Shown piece after piece: positions 25,354 to 36,489 of a stretch of 64,000 bases of DNA (positions within the stretch are counted from its first letter, which is position 1; each line of letters begins with the position of its first letter). Under the pieces are notes generated by a model. It did no database searches, was not told the origin of the DNA, and saw only the letters and a list, made by a program, of their open reading frames with translations. The stretch comes from Dillenia suffruticosa. Lineage: Eukaryota; Streptophyta; Magnoliopsida; Dilleniales; Dilleniaceae. Location: NCBI GenBank assembly GCA_033439265.1, contig JAVTVX010000026.1, positions 7,627,001 to 7,691,000 on the forward strand, written 5' to 3'. The translations under genes and the position numbers were made by a program.

Positions 25354-25407
25354 TAGTATGGTGGTGATATATACTTTGTTTAAATCCGAAATCCAAGGTT
25401 CGATTCC
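25354..25407 (+). promoter_or_regulatory. tRNA-like module (A box and B box), right, CACTA 1
   Basis: On the plus strand TAGTATGGTGGTGAT (25354-25368) resembles an A box and GGTTCGATTCC (25397-25407) is a full-consensus B box. It points toward the GC-rich core, which begins 46 bp later. The sister element has the same arrangement at 51109-51166. Confidence 0.5.
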
Positions 25408-25452
25408 CTACACCCTCTACCTGCATGCATGTTTTTTTAGTATTAAAACAAA

Positions 25453-25905
25453 GGGCGCGCGGGCGCCCGCACCTGCCTGCCTGGGCGCCCGCGCGCCTCC
25501 CTGGGCGCCCAAGCAGGCACGCCCAGGCAGGCGTGGGCGCGCGCGCCTGCTGGGGCGCGGGCAGGCGCGGGCGCGCGCGCCTGCTGGGGCGCGGGCAGCC
25601 GCGGCCTGGGCGCCCAGGCAGGCACGCCCAGGCAGGCACGGGCGCGCGCTCCTGCTGGGGCGCGGGCGCCCGCACCTGCCTGCCTGGGCGCCCAGGCAGG
25701 CACGAGCGCGCGCGCCTGCTGGGGCTCGGGCGCCCGCGCCTGCCTGCTTGAGCGCCCGCGCACCTGCCTGGGCGCCCGCGCGCAGGCAGGCATGCCCAGG
25801 CGTGGGCGCCCTGGCACGCGCGGGCGCCGAGATAGGCGCGTGCAGGGCGCGGACGGCCAGGCAGGCAGGCGCCCGTGCGTGCATGCGCTGGCGCCCGCGC
25901 AGACG
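25453..25905. repeat. GC-rich minisatellite core of CACTA 1
   Basis: About 450 bp of roughly 80% G+C between arms that are mostly A and T. Short units recur irregularly, chiefly GCGCCTGCTGGGGCGCGGGC and GCGCCCAGGCAGGCA, many of them self-complementary. Long open frames occur on both strands only because stop codons are rare at this composition. CpG and CpNpG sites are very dense. Confidence 0.85.
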
Positions 25906-26204
25906 TTAATATTTTATTAAAAATTTTATATTATTAAATAAATTAATTGAAATAAAATAAAATTACATATATATTAAATCAAAAAAGTAAAAAAATAATA
26001 AATTAATTAAAATATATATATAATTTAAATAAAATAAAATATATGGTTTTTTTAAGAATTAAATAACATTATTTTTCTAAAAAATGAAATATGATATAAT
26101 AAAATAAAATGTAAATTAAAATATTATAAAATAATAATATGATTTGTTAATATAAATTAATAAAATAAAATAAAAATAAAAATAAAATTTTAATTAAAAG
26201 AATA

Positions 26205-26790
26205 TAAAATTTAGAGACGGATTTGGAATCCGTCGCTAAATTATTAAAATAAAATAAAAATAAAATAAAATTCTAATTAAAAAAATTAAATTCAGCGACG
26301 GATTTTAATCCGTCGCTAAATTACCGGAGATAGGGATTGGGATTTTCATCTAGCGATGGATATATTTTCCGTCGCTAAATTAATTTTTAATTTAAATATT
26401 ACATATTAATAAAATAAAAAGAAAAATAAAAAAATAAAATAAAATTCTATTTAAAAAAAGATTAAATTTTGCGACGAATTTTAAATCGGTGGCAAAATTT
26501 TGCCATATTTAGCGACGAAATTTGCAACGAAAAATTTTTTGTCCCCAATTAGCGACGAATTCAGTCACGAAAATTTTTTCGTCACTAATTAGCGACGAAT
26601 TTAGCCACGAAAATTTTTTCGTCACTAATTAGCAACGAATTTTGCTACGAATGATGTGTCCGTCGCTAGTTTCCTTTTCGTTCCAAATTTTGTGGCAAAT
26701 TAGCGATGAAAAACTTTTTCGTCGCTAAATCCGTCGCAAAATAGCGACGAATTTTTTCCGTGACGAAAATCCGTGGCTAAAACCGTGTTT
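26205..26790. repeat. Right subterminal repeat array of CACTA 1
   Basis: Repeated TTAGCGACGAAT and CGTCGCTAATT variants up to the terminal inverted repeat, mirroring the left array. Confidence 0.8.
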
Positions 26791-26809
26791 TTTTGTAGTG
26801 GATGTGGTT

Positions 26810-27773
26810 GGTGGCGCCAGTATTGGGTATCCAAACAGGTTGTGAGACATGGCCACCATAGCCATGAGGTGCGGATTGTTGAGGACCAGCATAGGAGTAG
26901 TTGGCTTGACGTACGAAGGAGGCTGGGAAGAGGTCTGCCTGGAATAACGCCGACGACACCGATCGGCTGTATGGTTACGCCAGCCACAGATTTGGCAAGG
27001 CGCACGAGGGCGACGTTGAAAACCAAAATTGGAGGATGCAGTAGCCGCTTGGCGTTGCGGGTAGGTAGTAAGGGAGCAGCAGAAGTGCGCATAGCAACAT
27101 GAGCAAGAGGTGGGTCTTGCGTAGCTTTGAGCAGTATTTCATGAGCCACGAGTTGAGCATGGAGTTCGTAGAAGGGCACACGATCAGGGCGAAGATTCAA
27201 TGCAGTAATAATACTGTGAAAGTCACTTCCAATATTGCGATAAATAATTGCATTAAATTCAGCGGATGAAAGGGGGCGACCAGCAGTGCTGAGTTCATCA
27301 GCCAAGGCCTTGGCACGTTGCAAATAGGTTGAAACAGAAAGATCATTCCGCTTAAACTCCTGTAATTCAATGTGGAGTTGTAGTTGACGGTTTTGCGAAA
27401 CCGATCCAAACGCACGAGCTAGCGCTTCCCATACAGCAAAGGAGGATGAAAGATTAATGATATAGGAGAAAATATCTTCGGTGAGAGAGGAGAGAATCCA
27501 AGACAAGAGAAGTTGGTCTTTTCTGAACCAAAGATCATATTCAGGATTTGGGATTTGGGTGATTGGAGTCGTTGTTGAGGCAATAGTCTGAGGAGGAGCA
27601 GTGGAGGTACCATCGATGAAGCCATAGAGATTCTGATAATGAAGGAGCGGGATGAATTGAGCCCGCCATGCTAGGTAGTTTCTGCCATTGAGTTTGATAG
27701 AGAAGGTATGGGTAGAAGATGATGAGAGAGCAGGTGTAGAAGTGGTGGAGGCAGAGACAAGTTGAGTAGCCAT
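26810..27773 (-). pseudogene. gag region of the copia element (fossil)
   Basis: Opens MATQLVSASTTSTPALSSSS, then NGRNYLAWRAQFIPLL, the N-terminal copia Gag block. LQEFKRNDLSVSTYLQRAKA is the UBN2-type Gag core. Near the CACTA junction PVWIPNTGATNHI resembles the protease active-site region (W-x-x-D-S-G-A-S/T-x-H-x). The coding part ends where the CACTA element begins. Confidence 0.88.
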
Positions 27774-27811
27774 GAGTGAAGAGGAAGGGTTTGAAAAAAT
27801 TGTTTAGAGCA

Positions 27812-27826
27812 AAAGCTCTGATACCA
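27812..27826 (-). other. Primer-binding site of the copia element
   Basis: On the minus strand TGGTATCAGAGCTTT lies directly beside the LTR end (GACA). It is complementary to the 3' end of initiator tRNA-Met, the common primer of plant copia elements. Confidence 0.85.
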
Positions 27827-28107
27827 TGTCAAAACTCAGAATTTGGAAAGTAAATTTTTATATATTGAATTCCTTTGACATTGATGAATATATATACAAA
27901 CATCATAGTTATGAATTGATACTGCAATCCCACTAATTATGGGAAGACCAATCCCACTAATTATGGGATTACAGGAAGAGCACTAATATAGGAGTTCCAC
28001 TAATTATGGGAAGAGCACTAATATAGGAACTCCATTAATTATGGGAAGACCAATAATATAGGAGCTAAATCAGGTCATCTATTTACAAGAGAATATGAAC
28101 CTTAAAA
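27827..28107 (-). repeat. 5' LTR of the copia element
   Basis: 281 bp, beginning TGTCAAAACTC in plus orientation and ending AACCTTAAAA before the GTCAC duplication. It pairs with 20601-20880. Confidence 0.9.
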
Positions 28108-28900
28108 GTCACTGCGTTCACGCTGTGACCACCATAGTTCACTTGAATGCTTATATGTACGAACATAATGTAAAGGAAACAAAAATGGTGTGCATAATGT
28201 AAAGGAAGCAGGTAATTTCTTGAAGGATTAATCTGTTATACAAGATGAGGTGGGATTGGAAGTACCAGGCTCCAGCAAAAGTGGTGTTGTTGTACGGGAG
28301 ATTAAAAGAGACTGCAATCCCCACGTTGGATAACTTGGTTAGAAAGAGGCATTGTTACTATATGCAACAAAGTGGAAGAAACAGCAAATCATTTGTTTCT
28401 TTTGTGCTATAAAACCTATGGGATTTGGATGGATGTGTTAAATTTTTTTGGGGGGGGGGGGGGTTCGTGATCCTTCAACCAGGCAAGTTGGTGGGTTGTC
28501 TAGATCAGTGGAAAAGAATTGTATGATATCTACGCTTATACTATTTGCAGTGCTCTGGTCTATATGGATTTGGAGAAATGACTAGTTGTGGAAACAAGAA
28601 GAGATTTGTGACCTTGTTAAAGTAATTATACATATATAATCAAAGCAAGATTTTCAAGTTTTTTTCACTCTTATGTATGAATGGACACATGAACCCAGAA
28701 ACTGGTGCTTCTTTGGAACAAGATTATCTTATATAAACTGGTGCACCCTTTACACCCTCATTAATAAAATTTATAAAAGAAAAACTTAAAATTTCAAACA
28801 TCATCATTCAATTATACAAACAATCCACCAATATAATATCAGAAAATTAAACATGAGAATTTACACGTTTCAATAAGAATAAGTTATACCATTACCATTG
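28108..28900. repeat. Tandem duplication, copy 2, right part
   Basis: It resumes after the second GTCAC. From about 28160 it matches copy 1 (18600-19455): AAAAATGGTGT, GTAAAGGAAGCAG, then the zf-RVT relic. The first 50 bp or so (to GAACATAATGTAAAGG) are not in copy 1. A run of 14 G lies at 28449-28462. Confidence 0.8.
28230..28600 (+). pseudogene. LINE zf-RVT relic in copy 2
   Basis: Counterpart of 18630-19035: the same MQQSGRNSK and SIWIWRND blocks, broken by stops and a G-run. It is shared by descent through the tandem duplication. Confidence 0.5.
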
Positions 28901-28904
28901 TAGT

Positions 28905-31900
28905 GTGTGTCAGTTTAGATACTAAAATCTTTATATTTGTATCACAAGATTACATAATCAAATTTCGTTTATATAAGAGATAATACTATGTAAATTTGGT
29001 CATATTATAGTAAGTGGTCCTTATTTTATGGCCACAAAACAAAAGAAATGGGTGTAGAGCCCATGATTTGCAGTTCAAATGTGGTAGAAATGCTAGACTT
29101 CATACACATTTGAAATCAAAAGACAAGATATCAGTTTAATACAAAGTTTCAGATATTAAGATTGATATTTTCTCATGTATATAATTGGAAGATTTGAGTA
29201 AATTAAGAGATGTGCATTATAACATCAATTGTTTTAGAGTATAAGAGAAAGAGACACTAGTAAAAAATAAGATATTAACGATGAAAATATCTGTCGCTGA
29301 TAGTAAAAATTCCATGATTATACAAAGAGATTTAGATAGAAGTTTTAAAAATGCATGAAACAAAAAAATTTTCATTTCCATGTTTTTGTATTCTCTCAAA
29401 AAGAGATATATAAATTTATCTTATTTTTATCTAAAAGTTAAAATTAAATCCAATATTTTATGTATCATACTCATCCGTTTCCTCGTGTATACCATTTAAA
29501 AATGTCATGTTCCTGATATTAGGCTATCCATTGTAAATTTAAGAAGGAAATGCAAAAATATTTATGGCACAATTCCAGATTCCTAATAATGGTCCACTCC
29601 ACCCGGTAATATTATAATGTAACTTTGCTTACATCTTGCACTGCCCTTGGACTACATGACAATTTTAATGAGCCGCCGGCCCACTCATTTTTGAAATTAA
29701 GCAAATTTATGAAATCATTTGCCACGCATTAAGCTGCATTTGATTTTCGAATCTATTCGAATAACACCAAAAAAGAAAAAAAAAATCGTGTGACATAAAA
29801 AACATAGTATTTTCACTTTGATCACGTTACTTTCAACTTGGGTAATTATTGGACGGAGGTTTTACTCCTTAAATAATAATTCTACTAACTCGAACGTGAT
29901 GAATAGTTGTTGAGCCGTCTAATCGGTGAAATCTACAAAAAATCATCACAAGGTGCTCCTACAGAAAAATTTCGACATTCAAGTCAAAGAGTGATTTTCG
30001 GAAGTAGAAAACAGATTAAAAGAAGGATAACTCTATAATGCCTTTTGAGTGCCATGTGAAAAGTCATGAGAACTTACATGGCCAACATCCTTTTTTATGT
30101 ATACGTAATCTATATGCATGGTAAATTTCGTATGTTATCGGAGTAGAACCCTAATTTTTTTATAAAAGTGTCTTAATATTACGGGATTATTAGTAAAAGA
30201 TTTTCAAAATTTTAGAATTTTACTAATTTAGAAAGTTCAAATTGTTAAGAGATTATTTTTCTTATCAATAAGATTGAAAAATATCTTTCTTAATTACAAA
30301 ATGTTATTTTCATGATTTAAGAAAAAGTAAATATTACTTTAATTAACCGAATGACAATAACAAGCACCAAAGAGATGCGGGGCCAATCAGCCAACTACTT
30401 GAGAAAGGTCTAGTCGATAGGTACCAAGAGGATAAGCTATATTTATCCAATTGGGAGATACATCTCATATGGATAAAATCTTAATTTTGACGCACTCTGA
30501 TACGTTGGATTGTGAGTTTGAAGAATCTCGAATCTTGTGATAATGGGTTTTTGACTCATGTTCTATCATAATAATAGTAAAATTAACGTAAACATCTTGT
30601 ATGTGTGTAACATAACATATAACGGTTTTAACCAAAATTTTATAAGTTTAATGATAAAATTTAAAATTTTTTTAATTAACATTTGGAGTTTAAATTTTAA
30701 GATAGAAAAATAGGTTTGGAAAGAAGTCACTCCTAAATTAGATATCATAATATTTAAATTGAATTAATACGATAGTTTAAATAACAAGTAAAAAAAAAAT
30801 TAAGATGCAGTAGATTTCAAATCAAATGGGTGAGGATTTATATTTTAATCTTAATCCTTGGACCGGATATCTTGTCCGTTGGCTTTGGGAATGCCCTTAG
30901 ATTATAATATTAGCAAAAAACGACAATATCAACGGACAAGTCTCTGGGCCAACATCAACACCGAAAGGCACCTATTTAAATATTACCGAATTGTATATTA
31001 TTAATAATATAACTAACAAAACCTTTGGATACCCATTACCCCATTAAAAAAAAAAAAAAAGGGAAAGGAAAAGGACTTTATCCTAACAAGAGAATCTGGT
31101 TACAATGCTTTTCCCCATGTGTTTGATAAACACCCTATACACGTCAATCAATTATAACTTAATTATCATTGTTGTTTTTTTCTTTTATAAAAATTTTAAA
31201 TTTAAATCTATCTATATATAAATAAATAAATAAATACCCTTTGGAAATAGTCCCTAAGAGTAATATCCATTATATGATCGACATCATTTCTTTTCCTTTA
31301 TGGTCATTGAAAATTGAGAACTCGTGTTTCTATCGCACATTTAAGCAGACTAGGAAGAACTGGATACCCAAATAAATATCATACCAAAGTAGCCCAGGAG
31401 ATGATATAAGGAAGTAGAATATGAAAGATTAAAATTTTATATTGGCTAATTTAATTTTTTAGATATAATAGATAAATATAAAAATTCTCTAGAAGTCAAT
31501 TCAAAACCACATTAAAGTAAAGATCATTCCATCAAGCCCACCTCTAATCTCTCAAGTTTTAACTCCATAATTTTAATGGTATCATCCCATATCTGTATGG
31601 AATTAATTATTTATAAAAAATATATTATAATTCCTTTTTTTTCTGGGGCCAAATCCTTCCAAACAAGCCAAATATCTTGGCTGAATGTACCGTGCCAAAT
31701 GCTGTCGATTTTAGGGCTAAATGTTGTATTGTAGGGTAAGAAAAGATTCTCAGTTTGATTATATGTATCATCGATAGATCCTATTTGAAACGTCATGGAC
31801 ATGGACTGGTCCGGCCATTCCTCCCATGTACAACCTGAACTCGAAAAGAATGTCACCTCTTCTATGTCGAGACAATTTTATGCGCACATGCAATCGTACG

Positions 31901-32181
31901 GGATAGAAAATATCTAACATTTCTTGCTACTTAACCCTCTTTGTTTTATCCTCCACAATGCTTCTCGGTCTCCCAATTTAGGAGTGAATCTTGTATACTT
32001 TCTCTTTGTTCTGCGTGGCTAGCTTTTAACCAGGGGCAAACAAAGTAGAACAACTTGCCCACAAATTTTTCTTTTTTTCTGAAAAAAGATTTATGCATAC
32101 AATTTTAAAAATTAAAAATCCAAATATTGTTTCTTTCCAAAAAAATATGTATAATCTCGTCTGTTAATTTTATAATTTTGA

Positions 32182-32182
<1 letters not shown>
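28905..32182. other. AT-rich spacer, no gene seen
   Basis: Long AT-rich non-coding sequence. An 81-codon open frame on the minus strand at 31611-31856 (containing GTFSQDIWLVWKDLAPEKKG) is not recognised and has no splice or paralogue support here. A short CACTA-like terminus lies at 29255-29310. No RNA gene was found. Confidence 0.5.
29255..29310. mobile_element. Possible solo CACTA terminus
   Basis: CACTAGTAAAAAATAAGATA followed within 25 bp by ATGAAAATATCTGTCGCTGA resembles one terminal inverted repeat plus a subterminal GTCGCT motif. No partner end was found nearby. It may be a relic of an excised or deleted element. Confidence 0.3.

Positions 32183-32253
<71 letters not shown>
32183..32253. 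repeat. (CATA)n/(TA)n microsatellite
   Basis: About six CATA units followed by roughly 24 TA units. It lies directly at the 3' end of the SINE-like unit. Confidence 0.95.
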
Positions 32254-32256
<3 letters not shown>

Positions 32257-32440
32257 GTCCCCTGGAGTTGGTCCACTGCCGAGTATCCAGAATTTTGCTC
32301 CGACTAATCTCGACCGAACTACTGTTGGATCCTAATTGAGAGAAAACTCTCCTAACGTATTTTTACCACCACCAAGACTCGAATCTTAATTCTTAATATG
32401 GAGTGTTAGTACTTTTCCCACTAGACCAACGAAACATTGG
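32254..32440 (-). mobile_element. SINE-like tRNA-derived element
   Basis: On the minus strand TTGGTCTAGTGGG (about 32433) resembles a Pol III A box and GATTCGAGTC (about 32376) a B box. They are followed by about 110 bp of unique body that ends at a TA-rich tail. The tRNA-like head, short body and simple-repeat 3' end are SINE traits. AATACATA occurs next to both ends and may be the target duplication. The family was not recognised. Confidence 0.5.
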
Positions 32441-35400
32441 TTTTTAAATACATATATATTATATTTTAGTTTCTGATATAAATTTTTAACTTCATCCCAT
32501 TTGATTTTTATCATTTTTCTTGTCAAGTAATTAATTTGTGTTATGTAGTAATTGAAGCAACCAGAGTTTGTATTGCACAAAACATTGATATTTAAATTTT
32601 TCATTAAATCAATCAACATTACAAAATATAATAGGAATCATTTTCCGATGATGCACAAAAATGTGAATAGCTTTTGGAAGTATAAGCAGGATAATGCTTG
32701 AAAACTTGGCAAAGTGAGGAGTCTACTTTGAGTGATCAAAATAGAAATGGTGTAGAGTGATGATGGAGAGGAAGGATAATGCCCAGATGAAGTCTCGGAG
32801 ATTACCTGAAGAACACTCAAAACAGCACCAACCATTCGTAGACTACACTCTAAGCATTTTTTACTCCACAAAAACAAAAAGTGGCTATTTGATGCTAGAA
32901 TAAAGAACAATAAGAGATGTATATCCATTGGTATTGGCTGACAATAGCTCGTTCACATGCAACACTTGAGAATGGGGAGCTCAAACGTGACATGTCATTA
33001 CTTTTAATACCGTTTTCATGGTCAGCATATCTGGTTTTTTTTTATCCGTTAAATAAATTGATATCAAAAATCATATTCTAATTAATTTAATTTAAATATT
33101 TATTGGATCTATTTTAGTTGACAGCACTTTCAATATTATTTTTTTATTCTTAAGTTTTGAACTCGATATTTAATAAAAAAATTTAACATATTTATTTACT
33201 AAATTGATTGTGTATCGATATATATATATATATATATGTATGATTTATATATGTATAATAAAAAAGATTCGTTTCAGCAAGTTGGAACAATTTGGTTGGG
33301 TGGGCCCAAAAGTACTCAAAAATTGAGTTCACAAGCGAGGAAGAGGGGCTGAAAGCCTTTTCAAGGTTGGGATGAATCTTGACCTCAGAGGGTCACAAGT
33401 CAAATAGCCACTCTGAATCCAATGAAGAAGGGTTCACGAGCCCTCATTTTGGTCCCTTTGAAATTCGCCCTGTTTTCTGCATAGAGCCTCAAAAAAAAAA
33501 AAAGGAAAAATTAGTATTTTAAAAATTTTAAATTTCTAATTTATTTGTAATCTGTGTTGATTTAGCTTAACGAGCTACTGAAACATGCGAGACACGACTC
33601 TGTGGACCCCAGACTGAAAACCATTTTATTTGTAATCTCCATAAAAGTGTTTGTGGAGTCCGAAGAAGAATCAATAAAATGCGAACGCTAAACCAAATAT
33701 AGTTTGCCCAATAAAAGGGGACGTTAATTTTTTAATTAAAATTTTAAATTCAATTCACAATTTGATTATAAAAAAAATTATATTAAAAGAGTAATCTCCT
33801 TAATAAGAAATTAATTAAAGTATAACTCTAAATATCGATTGATATAACATAAAATAATATAAAATATAAACACTAAACAAACATTAGTTTCCGCATTGAA
33901 CCATTTTATTTTTTCATAATTAACTACTTACTTGCCTGTCGAATTTGACTTCTCTTAATGTATTTTTATAAACAAAAATTAAATCAATATTTATATATAT
34001 ATTCATTCAATATTATAAACTACAAAATAAAATAATTTTGATTATCAGGCGGGTGAGACCTAAGCACACTATTTACCAACAGAAGAAGTTGGGCTTGCAC
34101 ATTTTTCCTCCTATTGAAAAACGTCTCTTATAGCCCCACACTCCTCTCTTCTACCTCTACAAATCTCTGTTTTTTTTTTTTTTTCTTTCATTCCGTATAG
34201 TACCTATAAATATTTGAATATGAAATCTTAAAAATAATATTTGAACAAAAATTTTTTACCATTCGATTGTTCCTATAAGAACCTACAAGACTGGATGCAA
34301 TATTTAATTAGAGTACACTTATTTGAAAAAACTTTCTGGCATTTGAAGAAGAGAAAAATACTTATTCTGTGGTATAACAACATCTGGGGATGATGGGCAA
34401 TCACCACCAACCGTAATACTGAAACTCAAGAAAGTTGTCACCCATTTGTCACGCATTTGTCAACACTATGTGCCATGCCATAGCACCTATAAATGAAAAT
34501 TAAAAAAAGGCATTTTAATAAAATTAAATGATAAATATCAATTAAACTTAAACTCTTATGCATCATATTTTATTTACGATTACTAACATGATATAAATGA
34601 TATTATCAATAAATTATAACTTAATTATCATTATTTAAAAAAAAAAGTCGAGTCAGAATCTCTCCTATATTTAAAAAAGAAAAAAAAACCATATCCCAAA
34701 AATTGATAACCAGCTTCAATTAACCAACTTTGATTATTTATGGTTATCAAAGGGTACCCGGAAACAAGTCCATATTCACGTGCCAATTGTGGGACTCCGC
34801 CACCGATTAACGGCGGGGATTGACTAGAGGCAAACAACTACTTAGAGATTGGGAGATCACGTGCATGGATGGCTGCCTGCAGGTATCAATCCTCTGTGCA
34901 CCTTCTTGGGATTTTAATTTTCTTCTCTCAATCCCTCGTATTTCCCTGACTAATCGGTACAAAGATAAGCGCATTTTAGCCACCACATACCTCTCTAAAA
35001 TGCGCCATCATCCTCAACCAGAAAGCCTTCCCGAGACAAGAAATAATACCAATGAAAAGGAATTAGTGTTTGTAATTTTTACTATTTGGAATTAAAATAT
35101 CTAAAACAACAAATGACTTGGTGATTTTTTTAATAAATGGTATTATAAATAAGCGTTATTTTGTTTAATAATTATGAATCAATGAATCCTGTTGACGTGT
35201 GATTCTTTTCTATTTACTCTCCTTTCTCATGGTAATTTTTTCCTGTCTTTACGATTTAGGGAAAATTATAAAAAATTAAAAATAAAAATATTATCGGTTT
35301 TTTTTCATTTTACGTGCCATCAATTTAATATTACACACATATATATATATATATATATATATTAAAATTCATCTAAGATAACATAAAAGAAACTAAGATT

Positions 35401-36489
35401 CCACAATTTTTGGGTTTTTAAATCTAAAATGACATAATAAGGATAATATCAAAAAAATTAGTCATTATTAAAATTTAAATTTAATCTCTTTATAAGGATT
35501 ACCGTGTGTATTGACCACAAAATAATCCCCCTTGTGCAAACAGATTCCCCTACTTTCTTTTTTTTTCAGTAGTTTAATGTTTCTTTTTTATGGCAATTAA
35601 GGAAGCAATTAAGTGACTTCAGCAAAAGTGTCGGTTTATCCTTACTAAATCACCAATTATCTTCTGTTATCCATAATTTCTTTCTCCATCAATTCTCCTA
35701 TAGTTGAATTATCCTTAAGTATATTCCTCCATTACAATATCATTAAGATAAAGATGAATCATAATCAAGATGATTATTATTATTATTATTATTATTTTTA
35801 CAAATATAAGCGTGAAAGATTAGCTTTTGAAAGAAATTATATCCCAAATATTATGTTTCAAAAAATGATGCACCTCACGAAAAAGTGAGTAGAATTCATG
35901 AAACCTAAAAGAGATCGACAATCCAAATCTTCCAAATAAATTAGTGCAACTCATTAAATTCGTACAAAAAACTTTGTATGAAAAACTCATGAAGCTCTAG
36001 AGAGACCTGAACCTACACAAGCTCGATAGAATCGATCTCAAGGACAATTTGGAAGAACTTTGCATAAAGTAGGAGAAGATGTTCCTCACAAACTCCACAT
36101 AACTCTACAATAAAGAGATTTGTTATCCCCAAATTCACCATAAAGTCACAGAGCCATATTCTATATGTATCTCAAAGGAGACCCTGACACCAACCAAACA
36201 AGAAATAAGACATGAGGATCTATTACTATTAAGTATATGAAATCTCAAGAGGACGGGATACCCTTCGTATCTATAAACCCAAGTGGGGACAGAGCTGAGA
36301 CCCACTGGCAAATGCCAACCACCTATCTCGATTATAGTTGGAGGCAACAATAACAACACCTTTCAAAGAAAAAACGAGACTCTCAAACACCACTATACAC
36401 TAAGCTTTCTAGATTGCCCATCATGTATAAACAAAATGGATAGACCATGGAATACCGATGTGCAGAGCATAAGACTAGCAGTTACGAAC
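32441..36489. other. AT-rich spacer, no gene seen
   Basis: No recognisable coding or RNA gene. It includes TA repeats at about 33220 and 35340 and an (ATT)n run at about 35775. Open frames at 32638-32928 (minus) and 34820-35095 (plus) carry no known motif. Confidence 0.5.

Larger units (their letters stand above)
24098..26800. mobile_element. CACTA-type non-autonomous DNA transposon 1
   Basis: It begins CACTACAAAAC and ends GTTTTTTTGTAGTG, an inverted terminal repeat with the CACTA (En/Spm) superfamily signature. It is flanked by an exact 3-bp target duplication GAT (24095-24097 and 26801-26803), as that superfamily makes. Both sides carry dense arrays of a TTAGCGACGAAAA-type motif in direct and inverted orientation. 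The inside holds very AT-rich arms, two tRNA-like modules and a GC-rich core, and no transposase coding region. It is inserted in the copia element's gag-protease region, so it is younger than the copia insertion. Confidence 0.88.
20601..28107 (-). mobile_element. Ty1/copia retrotransposon, itself split by a CACTA element
   Basis: A minus-strand copia element with LTRs of about 280 bp at both ends, flanked by the 5-bp target duplication GTCAC (20596-20600 and 28108-28112). Internal order on the minus strand is PBS, gag, protease region, integrase, RT, RNase H, PPT; integrase before RT marks Ty1/copia. The LTRs differ at about eight or nine of 280 positions, so this is the youngest retrovirus-like element here. 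Without the 2.7-kb insertion it would be about 4.8 kb, and short LTRs with that size suit the Ale/Retrofit lineage (inference). It is broken by the CACTA insertion and about two or three other breaks. Confidence 0.92.

Noticed and set aside
25205-25909. Long Ala/Arg/Pro-rich open frames on both strands
   Set aside because: They overlap in four or more frames inside the GC-rich minisatellite, where stop codons are rare. No domain or splice signals; composition artefact.
24115-26790. Regular short repeats that might suggest a CRISPR array
   Set aside because: Units vary in spacing and orientation and sit at transposon ends in a plant genome; they are CACTA subterminal repeats.
31611-31856. 81-codon frame with GTFSQDIWLVWKDLAPEKKG
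   Set aside because: Looks protein-like but I could not place it in a family and saw no neighbouring exons; left in the spacer entry.
32127-32339. 70-codon frame with repeated Tyr-Ile
   Set aside because: Translation of a CATA/TA microsatellite.
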